This document shows, piece after piece, positions 1 to 5,692 of a stretch of DNA of 13,694 nucleotides; within the stretch, counting starts at the first letter, position 1; each line of letters begins with the position of its first letter. The stretch is from assembly GCA_035403085.1 (NCBI GenBank), contig DAONEM010000046.1, positions 1-13,694 of the forward strand. Reading direction: 5' to 3'. The position numbers and the translations under genes are program-made. The notes under the pieces are model-generated. The model did not search any database and was not told where the DNA came from. It worked only from the letters and a program-made list of their open reading frames with translations. This stretch comes from JAMOAD01 sp023621955 (GTDB lineage Bacteria > Acidobacteriota > Aminicenantia > JAMOAD01).

Positions 1-693
1 AGGTACGATGCCCGACGACGCTCCTTCTGGGAAAAGACCTTTTGGCTGGGTAGCTTTCTTCCGGCGCTCCTCTTCGGCGTCGCTTTGGGAAACGTCGTCC
101 AAGGTGTTCCCCTGGACGAGGGGATGAACTACGTCGGTTCCCTTCTCACTCTCCTTCGGCCCTATCCTCTGACGGTCGGCTTGCTTGGACTGCTCCTCTT
201 CTTGATCCAAGGGGCCACCTACGCACAACTCAAGTGTCCCGGCGAGCTTGGCAGAAGAGGGCAAAGGTTGGCCCTTGCCCTTGTCCGTCTCTTCCCTCTC
301 TTCCTCCTCCCCCCCCTTCTTCTCTCCCTGACGGCCTTCCCTTGGGCCAAGGAGAAGGTCCTCCCCTGGCTCTTCACCCTTCTGAGCGGAGGAACCTGGC
401 TCCTTCTCCTCAAGGCTCTGAAGAGGCGAAAGGAGGGCATCTCCTTCCTCCTCTCCTCCCTCCTCTTCCTGGAGATGTGGGGAACCGTCGGCTCTCTCCA
501 CTTCCCCTACCTGGTGAGATCCACAGGAGACTCCAGCCTCTCCCTGACGGTCTGGAATGCGGCTTCCCAGGAGCCGACCCTTCGGATCATGTTCTTGATA
601 GCCCTCCTGGGCATGCCCCTGGTTATCGTTTATACCCTCTGGGCCTATAGAGTCTTTCTTGGAAAGTTTCAAGGGACCAAAAAAAATCACTAA
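1..693 (+). CDS. cydB: Cytochrome bd ubiquinol oxidase subunit II (CydB), 3' part
   Basis: This is the C-terminal 230 residues of CydB; the frame is open from base 1, so the gene starts outside the window, and about 100 or more residues are missing compared with the usual 335-380. CydB is the integral membrane subunit that pairs with CydA in a quinol oxidase reducing O2 to water. Visible family segments are GNVVQGVP near residue 29, an IQGATYAQLK stretch followed by GELG.R near residue 75, and near the C-terminus SLTVWNAAS and GMPLVIVYTLWAYRVFLGK. About six hydrophobic segments are visible, rich in Leu, Phe and Pro. It is the first visible gene of the oxygen-defence operon, 11 bases before rubredoxin; cydA presumably lies upstream. 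In a strict anaerobe this oxidase probably scavenges oxygen. A TTG at 85 can be read as a start, but the homology continues upstream of it. Confidence 0.93.
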   Translation, partial: RYDARRRSFWEKTFWLGSFLPALLFGVALGNVVQGVPLDEGMNYVGSLLTLLRPYPLTVGLLGLLLFLIQGATYAQLKCPGELGRRGQRLALALVRLFPLFLLPPLLLSLTAFPWAKEKVLPWLFTLLSGGTWLLLLKALKRRKEGISFLLSSLLFLEMWGTVGSLHFPYLVRSTGDSSLSLTVWNAASQEPTLRIMFLIALLGMPLVIVYTLWAYRVFLGKFQGTKKNH

Positions 694-704
694 GGAGATA
701 GATT

Positions 705-866
705 ATGAAAAACTATGTTTGTACCGTTTGCGGCTACATCTACGACCCTGAAAAGGGGGATCCCGACGCCGGAATCGAGCCGGGAACTCCTTTCGATAAG
801 CTCCCCGAAAGCTGGGTTTGTCCCCTCTGCGGCGTCGGTAAGGAGAGCTTCGAGGAGGAGAAGTGA
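705..866 (+). CDS. Rubredoxin
   Basis: A 53-residue protein with both rubredoxin knuckles: CTVCGY at residues 6-11 and CPLCGV at 39-44. Cys6, Cys9, Cys39 and Cys42 ligate a single Fe. The GYIYDPEKGDP segment and the W preceding the second CxxC are typical, and the length is normal for a one-domain rubredoxin. It is a small cytoplasmic one-electron carrier. Its TGA stop overlaps the ATG of the flavodiiron gene (TGATG), so the two are probably translationally coupled, and the product is the likely direct electron donor to that enzyme. It may also serve the downstream superoxide reductase and rubrerythrin. An AAGGAG ribosome binding site lies just upstream, overlapping the cydB stop codon. Confidence 0.97.
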   Translation: MKNYVCTVCGYIYDPEKGDPDAGIEPGTPFDKLPESWVCPLCGVGKESFEEEK

Positions 867-2059
867 TGGGGGGGAGGGTCATCAGAGAGAACCTCTTCTT
901 CGTCGGATCGGTGCATTGGGACAGGCGCCTCTTCGACGAACTGATTCCAACTCCCGAGGGGACCTCCTATAACGCGTACCTGCTCAAAGACGAGAAGGCT
1001 ACGGTGCTCATCGACGCCGTAGACCCCTCCAAGGCCGGTGAGTTGTACGAAAACCTGCGGGAGGCGGGGGTCGAGAGGATCGACTACATCGTTTGCCAAC
1101 ATGTCGAGCAGGACCACTCGGGGGCCATCGCCGAGGTGGCCGAGCGCTACCCCGAAGCGGTGATTCTGGCCCATCCCAAGGCTAAGGAGCTGATTGGGAC
1201 TCACCTGCACATCCCGGAGGAGAGAATCCGAACCGTTGGGGATAACGAAGTCGTGAAGGTCGGGAACTTCACCCTGACCTTTCTCCATACCCCCTGGGTT
1301 CATTGGCCGGAAACGGTCTGTACCTTCTGGCAGGAAGGGAAGGTCCTCTTCACCTGTGATTTTTTCGGTTCCCATTTCTCCCAAAGCGGACTCTTCGCCG
1401 ACACCTCGGATCCCCGGCTCCCTCTGGGTGCCAAGAGGTACTACGGAGAGATCATGATGCCTTTCCGGGCTCAGGTGGCCAGCAACCTCAGGAAGGTAGA
1501 AGGGCTGGGGGCGGAGATCATCGCTCCTTCCCACGGTCCCCTCTACGACAGGCCTTCCTTTATCTTTGAGCTTTACAGGGATTGGAGCGGCGAAGGGGTC
1601 AAGAACCTGGTGCTAGTTCCCTACATCTCCATGCATGGGAGCACCCTCAGGATGGTGGAACACTTCGCGCAGGCTTTAAACGCTCAGGGCGTGGAGTACA
1701 GGCTCTTTAACCTCTCCGTCACAGACCTCGGGGAGTTGGCCATGAGCTTGGTGGACGCCGCCACAGTGGTCCTCGGGACACCGACCGTCTTGGCCGGTCC
1801 TCATCCGTTGGTCCAATCCGCCGCGTACCTGGCGTCGGCCCTACGCCCTAAGGTTAAGTTCCTCTCCGTTATCGGTTCCTACGGGTGGGGCGGGAGGACC
1901 CTGGAGATTCTCCAGGGGGTCTTGGCGCCGCTGAGGAACGCCGAAATACTACCGCCGGTCATCATTAAAGGGGCGCCCCGGACGGCGGACTTCAACGCTC
2001 TCGATGAGCTCGCCCGGAACATAGCGCAGAAGCATCGAGAGATTTCAACGGTCTCTTAA
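866..2059 (+). CDS. fprA: Flavodiiron protein (A-type flavoprotein, oxygen/NO reductase)
   Basis: A 397-residue class A flavodiiron protein. The N-terminal metallo-beta-lactamase-like domain (about 1-245) carries the diiron ligands HVEQDH (His79, Glu81, Asp83, His84), His146 in WVHWPE, Asp165 in TCDFFG and His223 in SHGPL. The C-terminal flavodoxin domain (about 248-397) begins LVPYISMHGST, the FMN phosphate loop. It reduces O2 to water (or NO to N2O) in the cytoplasm with electrons from rubredoxin, whose gene it overlaps. I chose ATG 866 over GTG 863 because GAGGAGGAG at 852-860 is correctly spaced for the ATG and too close to the GTG. Seven G residues (868-874) follow immediately after the start. 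There is no extra C-terminal rubredoxin or flavin reductase domain. O2 versus NO preference cannot be read from the sequence. Confidence 0.96.
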   Translation: MGGRVIRENLFFVGSVHWDRRLFDELIPTPEGTSYNAYLLKDEKATVLIDAVDPSKAGELYENLREAGVERIDYIVCQHVEQDHSGAIAEVAERYPEAVILAHPKAKELIGTHLHIPEERIRTVGDNEVVKVGNFTLTFLHTPWVHWPETVCTFWQEGKVLFTCDFFGSHFSQSGLFADTSDPRLPLGAKRYYGEIMMPFRAQVASNLRKVEGLGAEIIAPSHGPLYDRPSFIFELYRDWSGEGVKNLVLVPYISMHGSTLRMVEHFAQALNAQGVEYRLFNLSVTDLGELAMSLVDAATVVLGTPTVLAGPHPLVQSAAYLASALRPKVKFLSVIGSYGWGGRTLEILQGVLAPLRNAEILPPVIIKGAPRTADFNALDELARNIAQKHREISTVS

Positions 2060-2068
2060 GGAGGAGAA

Positions 2069-2449
2069 ATGAACTACGGAGAACTCTATCAAACAGCCGA
2101 TTGGAAGAAGGAGAAACACGCTCCGGTCTTGGAGATTCTCGAGAAAGGGGAGTTTTTCAAGGTCAGTGTCTCTGTGGGAAGGGAGATACCCCACCCCAAT
2201 ACGACAGAGCACCATATTCAATGGATCGAGGTGACCTTTTTGCCGGAGGGTGAGAAGTTCCCGCTCCAGGTGGGGCGGTTTGAGTTTACTGCCCACGGCG
2301 CCTCTGCCCAGGGGCCCAACACGAGCACCGTCTACTCCAAACCGGATGTCCGATTCTCGTTCAAGACCGAAAAGTCCGGGACCCTCTTCGCCACATCTTA
2401 CTGTAACATCCACGGGCTCTGGGTCGGATCGGCGGAGCTGAAAGTCTAA
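2069..2449 (+). CDS. Superoxide reductase, neelaredoxin (1Fe) type
   Basis: A 126-residue class II superoxide reductase, which reduces superoxide to hydrogen peroxide without releasing O2. All five ligands of the catalytic Fe are visible: His17 in EKHAP, His42 in EIPHPN, His48 in TEHHI, and Cys112 and His115 in SYCNIHGLW. Glu15 and Lys16, which take part in proton donation and substrate attraction in this family, are present. The N-terminal desulforedoxin domain of class I enzymes is absent, so this is the one-iron form. Its start lies 9 bases after the fprA stop behind AAGGAGGAG. Rubredoxin from the same operon is the expected electron donor, and the peroxide produced would be removed by the rubrerythrin encoded downstream. 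Confidence 0.96.
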   Translation: MNYGELYQTADWKKEKHAPVLEILEKGEFFKVSVSVGREIPHPNTTEHHIQWIEVTFLPEGEKFPLQVGRFEFTAHGASAQGPNTSTVYSKPDVRFSFKTEKSGTLFATSYCNIHGLWVGSAELKV

Positions 2450-2459
2450 GGAGGAGAGC

Positions 2460-2954
2460 ATGGATCTCAGTCGATACAGCCTGCAAGACCTTGTGGTGAC
2501 AGCGCTCAAGAGTGAATGGGAGAGCCGCGAGGTCTATACTCAGGCGGCCGAAATGGTTGAAAACGCGCTTCTGAAAGACCGGCTGCGTTTTCTCGCCCAG
2601 GAGGAGGACAAGCACCGTCTCTTCTTCGAAAAATTGTATAGAAAGCTCTTTGTCGGGCAAGAGCTTCACCTTCCCGAGAAGAGCCCGGTTCCCCTGCCGG
2701 AGATCGCCTTTCAGGAGAGCTCCGTAAGGTTGAGCACTCTCTTCACGTCGGCCATGACCGCCGAGAAGGCGGCGGAGGAGTTCTACCACGCTATGGCCAA
2801 GCTCTTTACCGCCGGTTCGGAGGAGCAAAAGACTCTGGATTACTTTGCCTCCATGGAAAAAGGCCATTACAGGCTCTTGGAGGTGGAGAGGGACGAGGCG
2901 GAGAGGGCGGAGGATTACGAAATCGAATGGCCTATGATCCATGTAGGTCCGTAA
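2460..2954 (+). CDS. Stand-alone ferritin-like (erythrin-type) diiron protein
   Basis: A 164-residue four-helix-bundle protein of the rubrerythrin/ferritin-like superfamily. By alignment in my head with rubrerythrin-type helices the whole diiron set is present: Glu19 in helix A, Glu49-x-x-His52 in helix B, Glu102 in helix C and Glu133-x-x-His136 in helix D. It has no C-terminal rubredoxin domain and no CxxC, so electrons must come from a separate donor, plausibly the operon's rubredoxin. The tail ends in EWPMIHVGP. It sits between superoxide reductase and rubrerythrin with 10- and 16-base gaps and a good AAGGAGGAG site, so a part in peroxide removal or iron handling is inferred. The exact reaction is not established, and a sulfur- or iron-related role remains possible. 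Confidence 0.85.
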   Translation: MDLSRYSLQDLVVTALKSEWESREVYTQAAEMVENALLKDRLRFLAQEEDKHRLFFEKLYRKLFVGQELHLPEKSPVPLPEIAFQESSVRLSTLFTSAMTAEKAAEEFYHAMAKLFTAGSEEQKTLDYFASMEKGHYRLLEVERDEAERAEDYEIEWPMIHVGP

Positions 2955-2970
2955 AAAAGGAGGATAGAGG

Positions 2971-3555
2971 ATGAAATCGTTGAAGAACACCAAGACAGCG
3001 GAAAACCTTATGAAGGCTTTTGCCGGGGAGTCTCAGGCCCGGAACAGATACACTTTCTACGCTTCTGTCGCCAGGAAGGAGGGGCTCAGGCAGATCGAAG
3101 CCCTCTTCTTAGAGACGGCGGAAAATGAGATGGAGCACGCGAAGCTCTTCTTTAAATACCTTCTTCCGGAGCTTCAGGGGCAGATGGTGAAGATTGAGGC
3201 CGATTACCCCGCGGCCTTGGCCGACACGGCCTCCAACCTGGAAGCCGCCGCCGGAGGAGAGCACGAGGAGTGGAATGACCTTTACCCGGCCTTCGCCAAG
3301 GTCGCCGACGACGAAGGGTTTCCGGAGATCGCCCGAACCTTCAGGGCCGTAGCCCTTGTCGAGGCAAAGCACGAGGCCCGTTACAGCAAGCTTCTCTCCA
3401 ACATCAGAGAGAAGAAGGTCTTCCGGAGAGAAGAGAAACGCCTCTGGAAATGCCGTAACTGCGGCTATATCCTGGAGGCGAAAGAGGCTCCCGCGGAGTG
3501 CCCGGTTTGCAAGCATCCTCAGGAGTACTTTGAGCTCTTCTGTGAGAATTACTAA
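2971..3555 (+). CDS. rbr: Rubrerythrin
   Basis: A 194-residue classical rubrerythrin, the NADH-linked peroxide reductase of anaerobes. The diiron domain (about 1-145) has Glu20 (AGESQARN), Glu53-x-x-His56, Glu97 and Glu100 in the GGEHEEW segment, and Glu131-x-x-His134. The last 40 residues form a rubredoxin domain with Cys161/Cys164 (CRNCGY) and Cys177/Cys180 (CPVC). It is the last gene of the oxygen-defence operon, starting 16 bases after the ferritin-like gene behind an AAGGAGG site and followed by a strong hairpin. It would reduce the peroxide made by the superoxide reductase, taking electrons through rubredoxin. Length and domain order match the family norm. Confidence 0.97.
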   Translation: MKSLKNTKTAENLMKAFAGESQARNRYTFYASVARKEGLRQIEALFLETAENEMEHAKLFFKYLLPELQGQMVKIEADYPAALADTASNLEAAAGGEHEEWNDLYPAFAKVADDEGFPEIARTFRAVALVEAKHEARYSKLLSNIREKKVFRREEKRLWKCRNCGYILEAKEAPAECPVCKHPQEYFELFCENY

Positions 3556-3565
3556 GAACTTGATC

Positions 3566-3606
3566 GAGGAGGGACCGGGATTCGCTCCCGGTCCCTCCTG
3601 TTCTTT
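3566..3606 (+). terminator. Rho-independent terminator after rubrerythrin
   Basis: A perfect 14-bp stem (3567-3580 with 3586-3599) and a 5-base loop TTCGC are followed by GTTCTTTTC. It starts 11 bases after the rubrerythrin stop and ends the oxygen-defence operon. The minus-strand lipoprotein gene converges on the same hairpin, so it may act in both directions, but the T-rich tail exists only on the plus side. Confidence 0.9.
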
Positions 3607-3624
3607 TCGGGGGGGGATGCCGGC

Positions 3625-4209
3625 TTAAGAGGCGGGCCTCTCTTCAGGCGCACTCTCCGTCTTTGCCGGAAGCGCGTCCTCGGGAGCCGGAGTTGCCGGG
3701 GCAGGCGTCTCTGTCCATCCGTCGATCTTCTGGGCAATCGGCCATGTTCCCAAGGAGTAGAAAGCGGAGCCCCGCATACGGACGAAGACTTCCGCCTCCA
3801 TCTTCTGCCACTGGGCCTTGTTCTTCAGGTAGGAGTCCGGGGAGCTCCCCTTGTAGCCGTGGAGGGAGAGAATGTTCAGGGGGGCGCTCATCGCTCCGGG
3901 GAAAATATCCTCGGGAGGGTAGGGGCTCCAGTTCGAATCGAAGGCCTGCCTATCGCCGACGAGGCGGAAAGTGACGGTGAAGTAGAGAGAGCCCTTCGAG
4001 ATGGCCTCCGTGCTCTTGTTCTTCACCCGAAAGGTGATCCGCGGAACGATCTTCGAGGAGGTCAACATCCTGTCGGTGATGGTCCAGCCGGTGTCGACGC
4101 CCTCCAGAGAGAGGGTCGCCAGGACCTTCTGCCGGGAAGGGGCTTTGCAGGATGTGAGGAGAAAAAGCACCAGGAGGGAAACCAGGAGAAGGGAGAGGAT
4201 TTTCTTCAT
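3625..4209 (-). CDS. Small lipoprotein of unknown function
   Basis: A 194-residue protein with a lipoprotein signal peptide: MKK, a hydrophobic stretch (about 4-18) and the lipobox LTSC with Cys21 as the lipidated residue. The mature part (about 30-165) has short alternating hydrophobic stretches such as RITFRVKNKS and GSLYFTVTFRL, suggesting a beta-sandwich. The last 28 residues are rich in Pro, Ala, Glu and Thr and probably disordered. I do not recognise the family. It starts 12 bases after the apgM stop, and its AAAGGAG site overlaps that stop codon, so it is co-transcribed with phosphoglycerate mutase. No function can be inferred from that link. No ordinary terminator with a T tract is visible on its own strand; only the shared hairpin at 3567-3599 lies downstream. 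Confidence 0.8.
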   Translation of the reverse strand: MKKILSLLLVSLLVLFLLTSCKAPSRQKVLATLSLEGVDTGWTITDRMLTSSKIVPRITFRVKNKSTEAISKGSLYFTVTFRLVGDRQAFDSNWSPYPPEDIFPGAMSAPLNILSLHGYKGSSPDSYLKNKAQWQKMEAEVFVRMRGSAFYSLGTWPIAQKIDGWTETPAPATPAPEDALPAKTESAPEERPAS

Positions 4210-4221
4210 GACGGGCTCCTT

Positions 4222-5433
4222 TTATGCGCCATACTTTTTCAGCTTCAGAGCGTTGGCCATAAGGAAGGGGAGGATGTCCACGGAGGGGAAGATCCCGAGG
4301 ATCCCCTTGGCGCACTCACGCTCTGTGAAGCGCTGGCAAGCCCCGGCGAAGACATAGGGGGAGAAGAGGAGAAAGGGGTTTGGATGCCAGGAGTGGCCCT
4401 TCATTCGGCAGGGAGTGGAGTGATCACCGGTGATGGCGAAGACATCGGGTTTGAGGGAGAGAATCTCCGGGATCAGACAGTCCACCTTCTCGATGACGCT
4501 CTTCTTGTTCTCGAAGTTCCCGTCCTCCCCGTAGGAGTCGGTTTTCTTAACGTGAATAAAGAAATAGTCGTACCGGTCCCACTCGCGGCGCAGTGTGGCC
4601 ATCTCGTCTTCAACCTCCGGTCCCGTAGGGAGGACGGTCATGCCTACGAGCTTGGCTAGACCCCTGTACATGGGATAGTTGGCGATCGCCGCCGGGCGCA
4701 GTTGAAAGAGGTCGGCCATGGAAGGGATGCGGGGGGGGAGGGTGAAGCCCCTCAGGAGAACGCCGTTGGCGGGGTGGGAGTCTTTGAGAACCTCCCGGAC
4801 TCTCTCCATGAAGCTCTTCACGATTCGGGCGGTGAAGAGAGTGTGCTCGTCCTGTTCGAGGGGTTCGGCATAGCGGACCTTTTCCCCTTCCACCTGAGGG
4901 TCGGCGTCGCCGAGACGGTCGGAGAGCTTGGGGTGGGTGAGCTTGAGGACGAAACGGTGCTCTTTCCCGGAAGTGAGCTCTACGCCCACTCCGTCGATCT
5001 CCCGGATCTTCTCCTTCAAGAGGGAGATTAGTTGGCCGTTGGTCTCTGTCGAGATCCTTCCGGCCCTTCGGTCCGTAACGACATCCCCCTGGAGGGAACA
5101 GAAGTTGCCTCGGGCGGTCATGTCCTGGGGGCCGACGGAGACATCCAACCCTAAGGCCTCCAAGATTCCTCTCCCGACGTTGTACTTGATCGGGTCGTAC
5201 CCGAAGAGGGAGAAGTGGGCGGGGCCGCTGCCGGGAGTGATCCCAGGGAGGACAGGGACCGTCAGCCCGCAGGATGACCGCTGGGCCAAGAGGTCCAGGT
5301 TATGGGTGTGAGCGGCTTCGAGTGCGGTCTTTCCCTCCTTGTTGGGGATTCCTCCGACTCCGTCCATCACGAGAAGGACGATGCGCCGGTCGTTTTTTTG
5401 GGCAAGAGAAGAGTAGATCTGTTCACGGTCCAT
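4222..5433 (-). CDS. apgM: 2,3-bisphosphoglycerate-independent phosphoglycerate mutase, archaeal type
   Basis: A 403-residue cofactor-independent mutase of the alkaline phosphatase superfamily, interconverting 3- and 2-phosphoglycerate in glycolysis and gluconeogenesis. Metal-binding Asp24 lies in LLVMDGVGG. Ser69, in ITPGSGPAHFSLFGYDP, is the expected phosphoserine nucleophile. Further metal ligands are in HVKKTDSYGEDGN, ITGDHSTP and GHSWHPNP. Length and motifs fit the ApgM family rather than the roughly 510-residue GpmI. Upstream in-frame ATG codons exist, but MDREQ at 5433 is preceded by GGAGGTGA, and a good promoter overlaps the upstream ATGs, so the longer reading is unlikely. It is transcribed divergently from the decarboxylase gene and is followed by the lipoprotein gene. 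Confidence 0.95.
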   Translation of the reverse strand: MDREQIYSSLAQKNDRRIVLLVMDGVGGIPNKEGKTALEAAHTHNLDLLAQRSSCGLTVPVLPGITPGSGPAHFSLFGYDPIKYNVGRGILEALGLDVSVGPQDMTARGNFCSLQGDVVTDRRAGRISTETNGQLISLLKEKIREIDGVGVELTSGKEHRFVLKLTHPKLSDRLGDADPQVEGEKVRYAEPLEQDEHTLFTARIVKSFMERVREVLKDSHPANGVLLRGFTLPPRIPSMADLFQLRPAAIANYPMYRGLAKLVGMTVLPTGPEVEDEMATLRREWDRYDYFFIHVKKTDSYGEDGNFENKKSVIEKVDCLIPEILSLKPDVFAITGDHSTPCRMKGHSWHPNPFLLFSPYVFAGACQRFTERECAKGILGIFPSVDILPFLMANALKLKKYGA

Positions 5434-5435
5434 GT

Positions 5436-5443
5436 TCACCTCC
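5436..5443 (-). promoter_or_regulatory. Ribosome binding site fixing the apgM start
   Basis: GGAGGTGA on the minus strand ends 2 bases before the ATG at 5433. No comparable site precedes the in-frame ATGs further upstream, and these lie in or next to the promoter. Confidence 0.8.
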
Positions 5444-5452
5444 AAGGCCTTC

Positions 5453-5481
5453 ATTATGGCTTCATTCCGGGGAGGTGTCAA
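5453..5481 (-). promoter_or_regulatory. Sigma70-type promoter for apgM-lipoprotein
   Basis: On the minus strand, -35 TTGACA (5481-5476), a spacer of exactly 17 bases, and -10 CATAAT (5458-5453), five of six matches to TATAAT. Transcription would start near 5446, leaving a leader of only about 13 bases that consists largely of the ribosome binding site. Confidence 0.8.
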
Positions 5482-5504
5482 GAAAAACGCCCGTTTTTTT
5501 CGAC

Positions 5505-5553
5505 ATTATCAAAAATAATGCCGCACCCTTGATCGCGCACAGGTGATTATCAA
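5505..5553. repeat. Direct repeat pair ATTATCAA in the divergent control region
   Basis: ATTATCAA occurs at 5505-5512 and again at 5546-5553, 41 bases apart (about four helical turns). The first copy lies inside an inverted repeat, CATTAT (5504-5509) with ATAATG (5515-5520), loop CAAAA. The second overlaps the dyad TGAT-T-ATCA (5544-5552). The pair sits between the divergent apgM and decarboxylase promoters and could be an operator. No regulator is identified. Confidence 0.4.
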
Positions 5554-5627
5554 CGGGAAAAGGCTTGACAGCTGATGGGAAGAGGGGTGAATCTCTCGAG
5601 AAAATAGGGAAAAAGGCCGCTTTTTTA

Positions 5628-5656
5628 TTGACACACATCCGGGATGGTTTTATACT
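5628..5656 (+). promoter_or_regulatory. Sigma70-type promoter for the decarboxylase gene
   Basis: -35 TTGACA (5628-5633), a 17-base spacer, and -10 TATACT (5651-5656). An A/T-rich stretch just upstream, with A5 at 5610-5614 and T6 at 5621-5626, could act as an UP element. Transcription would begin near 5663, giving a leader of about 30 bases with AAGGAGGT at 5681-5688. Confidence 0.85.
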
Positions 5657-5692
5657 CTCTCGTACTTCACAATCCCCCTTAAGGAGGTCTCA

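Noticed and set aside
863..865. GTG start for the flavodiiron gene
   Set aside because: Only two bases from the GAGGAGGAG site; the adjacent ATG at 866 has proper spacing and forms the usual TGATG overlap.
740..1534. A 264-codon minus-strand frame opposite rubredoxin and the flavodiiron gene
   Set aside because: Shadow of two proteins with confirmed metal ligands; no ribosome binding site or motifs.
3859..4659. A 266-codon plus-strand frame across the lipoprotein-apgM junction
   Set aside because: Antisense to two genes with good starts; Gly/Glu/Asp-rich shadow composition.
5565..5570. An additional TTGACA on the plus strand in the apgM/decarboxylase gap
   Set aside because: No acceptable -10 at 16-18 bases downstream; the promoter at 5628-5656 is far better.
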